Shown one piece after another: positions 1 to 8,190 of a stretch of DNA of 27,374 nt. A program made the position numbers and the translations under genes. The DNA comes from JABMRP01 sp964444795 (GTDB lineage: Bacteria; Planctomycetota; Planctomycetia; Pirellulales; Thermoguttaceae): positions 1-27,374 of the forward strand of contig CAYUIQ010000110.1 in the NCBI GenBank assembly GCA_964444795.1. The letters are read 5' to 3'. The notes below the pieces were generated by a model that was given only the letters and a program-made list of their open reading frames with translations, did no database searches and was not told where the DNA came from. The stretch's first letter is position 1. Every line of letters starts with the position of its first letter.

Positions 1-1327
1 CATAGTAGTTGTAGTACATGTTGCCCTTGGAGGGCCCTTGCGTGCTGAGCCACTTCGCCCCACGGGCCAGCCGCGGGTCGTCGCGTTTCCATCCCAAGTA
101 CATCCGGCAGAGCAGGCCGATGGCCGTGGTCGCCTGGCCGCTACCGGGGTCTTTGTAGCCGTAGTTGGCCCCGCTGTTGGCCTGGACGCTATCGAGATAG
201 GCGTACGCCTTACCGACCACGTTGGGGAGCACCTTGAGATAGGCCATGTGGCCACTTTTCAGGGCCATGATTTGCCAGCCGACGACCGACGTATCGCCCG
301 CGCTTCGGGGGTTGTATCGCCAGCCGCCGCCGACCGGGTCCTGGGCGTAGCAGATGAAGTTCAGCGCCATCTGGGCCGCTTCCTGGAGCCCTTTGTCGCG
401 GGTCATGGCGTAGGCTTCGCACAAGGCAATCGAAGCCAGCCCGTGCGAATACATCGAGCCACCCTTCTCGTGCAGGCTGCCGCCCTGCGGCGTTCGCTTC
501 ATCCGGTAGACGAGAAACTTCAGTCCGTTGTGGACGGTTGTTTTGTACTGGCCTTCTTTGTGCGTTTGGCCGGCGCCGAGGAAAGGTAGCAAGCCAAGGG
601 CGGTGGCGGCAATGCGGCCGTCGTTGCCCAAGGTACCCGGATTGCGGCACTTGCCCGCACAGTTGGGGTGCTGGTGATGGTTGAAGCTCCAGCCGCCGTC
701 GGGCATCTGGTGCTCGGCCAGCCATTTCAGCGCCCGGGCGACGGCCGCCTCGCTCGCTTCGTTGCCGCCGTACTGGCCGACCAGAGACCCGCGCCCTTTG
801 CCTCGGCCGGAAAGGCCCGTGCCCTTCCACGATCCGACGGTGGCCAGCAGGTCGCTACGCGCGGCACGGTCCTCGCCCAACGGATCCAACTCAACGTGGA
901 TGATCGCTTCATCTTCGTCGTCAAACGGGGAGATGTCTTCCAGTTCCTCGTTCTCTTCGTTCAGCGCCAGCGGTTGGGGAGCGACGACGTCGTCGATTCT
1001 GATATTCGTCAGGTCGGGTTCCTCGAAATCCTCTTCGATCTTCTCGATCTCTTCCTCTTCGACCTTTTCGCTGACGATCTTCGGCGGCTCCTTGGTCTTG
1101 CCCTCGTCCACCGCAATCAGGGCCAAGCCCAAAAGAACCACCATGTGGACCACGGCACTGACAAGCCAACTGGGGGTGGAGCGGATCAGACTGTTCATGA
1201 AGTCCGAGCCGCCCTCTTCTTCCCAATGTTCCACTCCCCCGCCACTGCCGGCCGTCGATGTGGCAGCGGGTTGGGACTGACTGGCCGCTGGGGCCGGATC
1301 GTTTCCACTTCCTGGCTGTGTCGCCAT
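1..1327 (-). CDS. TonB-like N-terminal anchor fused to prenyltransferase/squalene-oxidase repeat domain (partial, C-terminus beyond window)
   Basis: The frame is open from an ATG at 1327 to the window edge, giving 442 residues without a stop. GGAG at 1337-1340 lies 9 nt upstream of the ATG. Residues 1-50 are Ala/Ser/Gly-rich. A single membrane helix follows at about 53-73 and contains S57-x3-H61, the spacing of the SxxxH motif in TonB/TolA helices that contact ExbB/ExbD. Residues 80-150 are very acidic (Glu-rich). From about 185 the chain has alpha/alpha-toroid repeats typical of squalene cyclase and prenyltransferase folds, such as ALKWLAEHQMPDGGWSF, GGSMYSHGLASIALCEAY and DPVGGGWRY. No DxDD cyclase motif is visible in the part seen. 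Related planctomycete proteins are mostly annotated only as prenyltransferase-repeat proteins. An enzymatic role is unproven; a cell-envelope scaffold or binding role driven by ExbB/ExbD-like partners is my inference. Confidence 0.85.
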   Translation of the reverse strand, partial: MATQPGSGNDPAPAASQSQPAATSTAGSGGGVEHWEEEGGSDFMNSLIRSTPSWLVSAVVHMVVLLGLALIAVDEGKTKEPPKIVSEKVEEEEIEKIEEDFEEPDLTNIRIDDVVAPQPLALNEENEELEDISPFDDEDEAIIHVELDPLGEDRAARSDLLATVGSWKGTGLSGRGKGRGSLVGQYGGNEASEAAVARALKWLAEHQMPDGGWSFNHHQHPNCAGKCRNPGTLGNDGRIAATALGLLPFLGAGQTHKEGQYKTTVHNGLKFLVYRMKRTPQGGSLHEKGGSMYSHGLASIALCEAYAMTRDKGLQEAAQMALNFICYAQDPVGGGWRYNPRSAGDTSVVGWQIMALKSGHMAYLKVLPNVVGKAYAYLDSVQANSGANYGYKDPGSGQATTAIGLLCRMYLGWKRDDPRLARGAKWLSTQGPSKGNMYYNYY

Positions 1328-1865
1328 GACTATTCGCTCCAGAATGTACTCGGGAAAAAACGTATGGCACTCACCGAAGCCATGCCGTTGGCTCGGTCGT
1401 TTCTCTCGATCAAACCCCCCAATGTGGAGGGGGCCAAAGTGCAAAGGCAGGAACGAGGCCCGTCCACCACGCAACCCAAACGCGTGGCTGGGCCGCCGCA
1501 ACCTCTTAGATTACCCGGATCCCCCGTCCAAAGCAATAAACTCCGGCCGGTTACATTGGAATCCGACGTCGGATTTACCCGGTCGAAACCCAAAGTAATC
1601 ATCCTAACCTAAGGTTTCACAATAGGTTAGAGCCATCCGCTGCCGCTTAACCCTTCCGACGGGTTCCTCTGATTTCCCTACCGCCATACTATCTTTCGGA
1701 GCCAAGGTGGCCGATTATTTCACCGGACAGAGAAAATGTCGTATTGGATTTCTCACTTGGCCGAAGATCTCGCTTTCCGGGATCAATAGCGGTTGGAAAT
1801 TGTGGCCAATCGGTTAAACTGGTGGGTTTGACGGTCGAGACAGGTGCATTCCGCGGAGATTGTTC
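1328..1865. other. Divergent intergenic region between the TonB-like gene and rpmG
   Basis: This 538-nt stretch holds no ORF with recognisable protein features. It must contain the promoters of the leftward TonB-like gene and the rightward rpmG-recJ pair. Two dyads stand out: a perfect 16-bp palindrome at 1560-1575 (aatccgacgtcggatt), and an 8-bp inverted repeat, ctaaccta at 1604-1611 and taggttag at 1623-1630. Either could be an operator, but nothing in the sequence names a regulator. TTGACG at 1828-1833 resembles a -35 box, but no good -10 box follows at the right spacing. Confidence 0.5.
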
Positions 1866-2030
1866 ATGGCAAAAAGTAAGAAGAAGGCCGATACCGTGTT
1901 TCTGGTCTGCCAGGAAACGGGCGACTACAACTACACGGCGCGGCGCAGGGCCGGAGGAGAGAAACTCAAGTTGCAGAAGTACTCGCCCCGTCTGCGCAAG
2001 CGCACGCTGCACGTCGAGAAGAAGAAGTAG
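1866..2030 (+). CDS. rpmG: 50S ribosomal protein L33
   Basis: This 54-residue basic protein begins MAKSKKKADTVFLVCQETGD and matches L33 in length and pattern: a beta strand near the N-terminus, NYTARR, and a conserved basic YSPRLRKRTLHVE end. L33 is a small component of the large ribosomal subunit near the E site. GGAG at 1855-1858 gives a good ribosome binding site 7 nt before the ATG. Only one cysteine is present (residue 15), so this is the C- form lacking the two CxxC zinc motifs. The stop lies 28 nt before recJ on the same strand, so the two are probably co-transcribed. Confidence 0.93.
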   Translation: MAKSKKKADTVFLVCQETGDYNYTARRRAGGEKLKLQKYSPRLRKRTLHVEKKK

Positions 2031-2058
2031 CCTCCCTCCCGCGGACCCCCGGCCGGCC

Positions 2059-3846
2059 ATGGCCAAACACTGGCGCATCCATCCCCACGATCCGGACCGC
2101 ATTGCCGCGCTGCAACGGGCGGCGGGTGTGCCGGCCGTGGTTGCCCAGTTGCTCCTCTGCCGAGGACTGGCCGATCCCGACGACGCGCGGCGGTTCCTCG
2201 CCCCCAAGCTCTCCGCGCTGCGTGATCCGTGCCAGTTGCCCGGGGCGACCTGCGCTGCGGAGCGCATTCATCGTGCCGTGGCCGCCGGACATCGAATCGT
2301 CATCTACGGCGACTACGACGTCGACGGCATGACCGGCATCGCCGTGCTCTGGAAGTGTCTGAATCTGTTGGGCGCCGACGTCGGCTACTATGTGCCCAGC
2401 CGGCTGGACGAAGGATACGGACTGAATCACGAGGCCATTCGCACGCTGGCTGAGGCCGGCACGCGGATGATCGTCACGGTCGATTGCGGGATTGCCAGCG
2501 TCTCCGAAGCAGTCACCGCCCGGGAGCTGGGTGTCGAATTGATCGTCACCGATCATCACCGCCCGGGCGAGCATCTTCCCGAGGCGGTGGCGATTGTCCA
2601 TCCGGATCTGCCCGGCGGCGGATACCCGTTTGCCGGTTTGAGCGGGTCGGGCGTGGCGCTGAAGCTGGCCTGGGCGCTGGGGCAACAGGCTGCCGGAGCG
2701 CAACGGGTGGCTCCCCGGATGCGTGATTTCCTCATGCAGGCGGTCGGTTTGGCGGGCATGGGTACCGTGGCCGACGTCGTGCCGCTGATCGACGAGAATC
2801 GCGTGTTGGTCCGCGCGGCGCTGGAATCGCTGGCCAAGCGACCCTCGGTGGGATTGGATCGGCTGATGCGCGTAGCCGGGCTGTCGGACAAGCTCCGCAT
2901 GGCCCAGCGCGATGCGAGGGTCGGGCTGGAGGCCGAGGACATCGGCTTTTCGATTGCTCCACGGCTCAACGCCGCGGGGCGTCTCGGGCAGGCTCGACTG
3001 GCCGTCGAACTGTTGACCACCGACCGCGAGGATCGGGCCGAGGAACTGGCCCAATACCTCGACGAACTGAATCAGCAGCGAAAGACGCTCGAACGAAGCG
3101 TCTATCGGGCGGCGCACAAACAGGCCAAGGAGAAGTTTCAACCGGGCAGCGATGCCGCCTTGGTGCTTGCCGACCAGCGGTGGCACGTGGGCGTCATCGG
3201 CATCGTCGCCGCCCGACTGGCCGAGAAATACCATTGCCCGGTCGTGCTCATTTCGCTGGACAAGATGGGTGTCAAACCGGGCGTCGGCTCGGCGCGAAGC
3301 ATCCCCGGCTTCAATCTCTACGCCGGCCTGGAATCGGCGTCCGACTCACTCGTCGGCTTCGGCGGACACGCGGCGGCCGCCGGGCTGCAAATCAACGAAA
3401 CCGCGTTGGGCGGATTTCGCGAGGCGTTCTGCCAATACGCCGCGGAAGAAATCTCCGCCGAACAACTCGAAGCCGAGCTATCGATCGACGCCGAGACCCC
3501 GCTTTCGGCATGCACTTTACAGACGATCGAGCAGATCGAGCAAATGGCGCCCTTCGGACACGCCAACCCCCGACCGCTCCTCTGCACCACGGACGTTCGG
3601 CTCGCCGCCGCGCCGAAGAAGATCGGCGCCGACGGGCGTCATCTTTCCCTGCAGCTAAACCAACACGGCGTAAAACTTCGCGCCGTAGCCTTCGGTGGCG
3701 GCGATTGGGCCGAAGAACTCGCCTCGCTGGACGGCCCGCTCGACGTCGCCTACCGCCCGGTCATCAACACTTTCGCCGGCCGCCGCAACGTCGAGCTTCA
3801 TCTGGTCGATTGGCGAGCGACGGAGGAATCAAATCCATCGGGGTAG
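2059..3846 (+). CDS. recJ: Single-stranded-DNA-specific 5'-3' exonuclease RecJ
   Basis: RecJ degrades single-stranded DNA 5' to 3' in recombination and mismatch or base-excision repair. The 595-residue product has the expected DHH-family motifs: DYDVDG at 85-90, VDCG at 141-144, DHH at 165-167 and SGSGVA near 195-200, which form the Mn-binding catalytic half. The DHHA1 half carries GVIGIVAARLAEKY, GSARS and GFGGHAAAAG at 433-442. The C-terminal OB-like region ends with the motif QIEQMAPFGHANPRP and a LHLVDWR strand. Length agrees with the family (about 560-600 aa). I chose the ATG at 2059 because homology begins there (MAKHWRIHP) and the longer frame would overlap rpmG. No strong Shine-Dalgarno is seen, so translation may depend on coupling to rpmG. 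Confidence 0.95.
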   Translation: MAKHWRIHPHDPDRIAALQRAAGVPAVVAQLLLCRGLADPDDARRFLAPKLSALRDPCQLPGATCAAERIHRAVAAGHRIVIYGDYDVDGMTGIAVLWKCLNLLGADVGYYVPSRLDEGYGLNHEAIRTLAEAGTRMIVTVDCGIASVSEAVTARELGVELIVTDHHRPGEHLPEAVAIVHPDLPGGGYPFAGLSGSGVALKLAWALGQQAAGAQRVAPRMRDFLMQAVGLAGMGTVADVVPLIDENRVLVRAALESLAKRPSVGLDRLMRVAGLSDKLRMAQRDARVGLEAEDIGFSIAPRLNAAGRLGQARLAVELLTTDREDRAEELAQYLDELNQQRKTLERSVYRAAHKQAKEKFQPGSDAALVLADQRWHVGVIGIVAARLAEKYHCPVVLISLDKMGVKPGVGSARSIPGFNLYAGLESASDSLVGFGGHAAAAGLQINETALGGFREAFCQYAAEEISAEQLEAELSIDAETPLSACTLQTIEQIEQMAPFGHANPRPLLCTTDVRLAAAPKKIGADGRHLSLQLNQHGVKLRAVAFGGGDWAEELASLDGPLDVAYRPVINTFAGRRNVELHLVDWRATEESNPSG

Positions 3847-3905
3847 CCATTTCGCCGGATTTCACTGTGGCTTGCCCCGCAGTGCTCCCCACGGTAATTC
3901 ACCTG

Positions 3906-4502
3906 CTATTCATCTTTCTTGGACGGGTGTTGCAGAGACTCTAGGCGCCGCATCGCCCGGGCAACAGCGAGGGAGGACCGCTGAAGAGATTCCTCGAAAC
4001 CCTCTCGATCAGCCGGGCCCACTCCTGAGTTGCACATCCAATCTCTCTTGGCCTGAATGCATTGGTGGCAATAATGCAAATGAGGTCGGTACTTGTACCC
4101 CTGATTGTACTGGTGGGAAACGATGTGCGTATCGCAGTAGGGAAAGAGCGTACTCGCCTCCCGATAGTTCGCATCCCCCCACAATTCGTTACTGGAAAAC
4201 TCAGCGTCCTCTGGGGGATCGTCACCTAAGGAGAATTCACGGCCGTCTTTGCGAAGCCGCAACCGATGAACGGGACAGTACTTTGGTATCGCCGCCAGGA
4301 CGAGGCCCCCAGTCAAATCCCAGAGCAAACCCCCGGTCAAATCCCAGAGCACACAGACCAGAAACCCGATGACCTCAGCAGTCTCCCGAAGGACCATGGC
4401 GGGCCGGCGCTTGTAGCATGGCATGCACCTCCCACCCGTCCTGGCTGCCGTAGGCGGCTGAATCCTCACGTCGCACTTTCCGCAATTTGTTGGTTCGGGC
4501 AC
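3906..4502 (-). CDS. Hypothetical Cys-rich protein with zinc-ribbon-like N-terminus
   Basis: A 198-residue frame begins with GTG (4502), and an in-frame stop sits two codons upstream. C7-x2-C10 and C26-x2-C29 look like a zinc ribbon, and C145-x2-C148 plus C123-x2-H126 could form a second site. Residues about 41-72 are hydrophobic and carry an 8-residue tandem repeat (LWDLTGGL twice), which may be a membrane segment. The N-terminus and the CDTH and CHQC motifs suggest real coding rather than a shadow frame. I do not recognise a family. It faces recJ convergently with 59 nt between stops. The ribosome binding site is weak (AGGT about 10 nt upstream), so the start is uncertain. Confidence 0.6.
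   Translation of the reverse strand: MPEPTNCGKCDVRIQPPTAARTGGRCMPCYKRRPAMVLRETAEVIGFLVCVLWDLTGGLLWDLTGGLVLAAIPKYCPVHRLRLRKDGREFSLGDDPPEDAEFSSNELWGDANYREASTLFPYCDTHIVSHQYNQGYKYRPHLHYCHQCIQAKRDWMCNSGVGPADREGFEESLQRSSLAVARAMRRLESLQHPSKKDE
4306..4351. repeat. 24-bp-period tandem repeat inside the Cys-rich hypothetical gene
   Basis: The unit gtcaaatcccagagca occurs at 4312-4327 and 4336-4351. Its upstream flank ccccc(a/g) is also repeated, giving a 24-nt period. In the minus-strand gene this keeps frame and duplicates eight residues, LWDLTGGL. It looks like a recent slippage duplication. Confidence 0.8.
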
Positions 4503-4711
4503 GTGAGGCTACCTGTTCTCGGATACCGCTGGTGGGGCGTTCCCGGCTCACCAGAGCTGCCGCCGGGCTTCCTTTTGGCAAACACCCTACAAGGGGCACT
4601 CTCACCTGTCATGAAGTACTGGCCACAATCCTCCCGTTGCAGGGCAACCCCGACGATTCTCCGGAAACACCTGCCCGCGTGGAAAACCATCGGGGCCACC
4701 CGCGTTCCGTT

Positions 4712-5234
4712 TCATTTCAGGCTGATCTTCAAGCCGTCTTCTTTCATTTGTAGCAGAGCTTCGGCATTACCGCGGGCATCGTCCACGGGATGGTGCGTAT
4801 GCTTGGTTCTTCGCAAGTGTTTGAAGTTGGTGAAGGTGTCCTTCACGAGCCCTTTGTAAAGCGATCCGAGATTCGATGAACTGTGGCCAAATGGACTATT
4901 GCCCGTGAAATGGTGAAAGTACCAGTTGGCCACAGTTCATCGAATCGAAGCCGTTGTTATCGGCGATAAAGAAGGGGCGGCCACTGCTGTTGGCCGCGAT
5001 CCAAGACGCAAACTGATCCATGACGGTCGTGGGATCGTCAAACCGAAGCGTCTCCTCGCGGCTGAACCCACTGACGGCGAGCGCCTCCGGGATCCATTTG
5101 TCCGAGATCGGTTTGAGTTTGCCGTAAAAGGTCTTCTCCAGCGACGGTTCGACAACGACGGCGCCCAAGCAGATCATCGAGTAGTCGCCCGGTATCGGCC
5201 CGTCGGCTTCAACGTCGACCATGATGAAACTCAT
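4712..5234 (-). pseudogene. DEDD-type 3'-5' exonuclease, frameshifted
   Basis: The N-terminal part starts at ATG 5234 with GGTGA just upstream. It reads MSFIMVDVEADGPIPGDYS, SGFSREETLRFDDP and FFIADNNGFD, which match exonuclease-fold (DnaQ-like, DEDD) motifs ExoI (D/E in VDVEADG) and ExoII (DNNGFD). This frame then runs into a stop (TAG) after MNCGQLVLSPFHGQ. The family pattern resumes in the +1 frame as NWYFHHFTGNSPFG, SSSNLGSLYKGLVKDTF, KHLRRTKHTHHPVDDARGNAEALL and a stop at 4712; HHPVDDARGNA is the ExoIII block. Together the pieces make about 170 aa, a normal length. The frame break lies exactly in one arm of the inverted repeat at 4870-4946. As sequenced, no single frame makes the full enzyme. 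Confidence 0.85.
4870..4946. repeat. Perfect 21-bp inverted repeat inside the exonuclease gene
   Basis: Arm 1 (4870-4890) and arm 2 (4926-4946) are exact reverse complements, separated by 35 nt. Read on the minus strand, arm 1 encodes the expected GHSSSN block. Arm 2 falls where a family member should encode the few residues linking GFD to NWYF, and it is there that the frame is lost. Arm 2 therefore looks like an inverted copy of arm 1. Confidence 0.9.
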
Positions 5235-5354
5235 TGAATCACCCATACGCCTGACTACGGGTAACAACGCCAAGCTCGCATGCGTGGCCGACCGGACCGG
5301 CCTCGGACACCAGTATCCTACGTTTCGGCTGGCCACGTCAAGTGGAGCGTTCGT

Positions 5355-5687
5355 TTAAGCCGGTGTCTGCGACCTCGCCAATTCCTGCAAGTACTCGGGG
5401 GCGAAATCGGCGCCGTTGGACCAAGCCAACGTGTGGCCTTCGATGGAGAACCGGCGGAAATACTCGATATCGCGCAACGGTTCGAATATCGGCCCAGTGA
5501 GCGATTCCGACAGATCAATTTCGCCCGCTGTTCCGTCGCTGAATCGCACATGGACACGATGCCCTTCCCCGTGCTTTACCTCGACAACATGAAGAAACAT
5601 GGGATTACTATACTCTGCGTGAAAGTGCGGGGGGGCGTGGTCCCGGTAATACATCCGGATGACGATCCCAAGGAATCGACTGACCAC
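5355..5687 (-). CDS. DUF4160 (truncated) fused to DUF2442 domain protein
   Basis: This 110-residue frame starts with the characteristic DUF4160 opening (SRFLGIVIRMYYRDHAPPHFHAEY, residues 3-26), but the rest of that roughly 80-aa domain is absent. From M30 it reads as a complete DUF2442 protein of 81 residues: MFLHVVEVKHGEGHRVHVRFSDGT, then GEIDL, GPIFEPLRD and FRRFSIEGHTLAWSNGADFAPEYL. These two families are commonly neighbours, DUF4160 first, in toxin-antitoxin-like pairs of unknown mechanism. The simplest reading is a deletion joining the start of one gene to the next. The GTG start at 5687 has no visible ribosome binding site. The ATG at 5600 could still make DUF2442 alone. Confidence 0.75.
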   Translation of the reverse strand: MVSRFLGIVIRMYYRDHAPPHFHAEYSNPMFLHVVEVKHGEGHRVHVRFSDGTAGEIDLSESLTGPIFEPLRDIEYFRRFSIEGHTLAWSNGADFAPEYLQELARSQTPA

Positions 5688-5800
5688 GGAACTGGGGGCG
5701 ACGGGGGAGAACTGGCCCGCGTGACCCGCCGTGAACGACGGGCCTCATACCGCCTGCGGCGGGAAACGCCCATGGATGGCCGTCGTGAAGAAATGCCCGC

Positions 5801-7489
<1,689 letters not shown>

Positions 7490-8190
7490 GGTGCAATCCT
7501 CGAACTGCAAGGAACGACGGGGGCTCAATTCCAAGAGGACTGATGCACGTTGGGAAACTGCACGTTGGATGCCAACGGGTGGGTCGGCATTCAAGCCAAC
7601 GACATAACTGCTCCGCCGCCAACAACTTGCGCGATTTGCAGTGAGAGGGGGGCCGCCACTTCAGGCATCCTTGTGTTGACCGAAGGCATCGCCCCGGCAT
7701 CGCGGGTGTCTCGATTCCGCAACGCCCCTGCCCACGGTGACGGCGCCACCGTCAAGCAGTATATACCCCCCAAACCTCGCACTCGTCCTCGCAGTCCGTT
7801 GCCCGAACATCCTGCACAAGCTTCGCTAATTGCGTAACCCTAACATCTTTCCTGTCGTTGTCAATAGGGCAAGGAAGGGAAGTATAGGGTGAGCAGGAAA
7901 GAGGGGGGTGTGGAGATGGCGTGGCGGCGGACATGCCTCAGCGCATACCGGCCGGTCGGGTTGCGGCCACGCATGGCTGGGCGTGCCGTGCCACGCGGAA
8001 ACCATGATTACCAAAGGAGATACGGCCGGCAGTGTTGCGGTGAGATCCGGCACTTGTGGCCGGGAGTTGTGAGCCACTGCAAAGCGCGCATTACGGGACA
8101 AGATGCCGCTGGCACCCCGCCGGGCGCGACTTCCCGGGCGGCTAAACGTAGCGCTGTCGGACTAGATCCCGATGACACACCGGGCGTCGA
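7490..8190. other. Intergenic region upstream of the sigma factor gene; no gene seen
   Basis: About 700 nt lie between the sigma gene start and the stop of the next minus-strand gene. Frames here are short and lack recognisable features. A perfect TTGACA on the minus strand (7859-7864) with TAGGGT 16 nt downstream (7837-7842) is a weak promoter candidate for the sigma gene. A small dyad, tgacgg/ccgtca, lies near 7738-7755. The part at 7490-7594 may be coding if the upstream TTG is used. Confidence 0.4.

Noticed and set aside
668..1612. Plus-strand frames of 314 and 199 aa over the TonB-like gene
   Set aside because: The minus-strand frame has a helix, linker and toroid repeats matching a known architecture; the plus frames are Ser/Pro/Arg-rich with no domain.
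4712..5234. Programmed +1 frameshift in the exonuclease gene
   Set aside because: There is no recognisable slippery site, and the extra residues before the frame change do not match the family. A rearrangement is simpler, although the hairpin could in principle stimulate frameshifting.
7591..7782. Small minus-strand frame upstream of the sigma gene
   Set aside because: It has no ribosome binding site, recognisable motif or coding-like composition.
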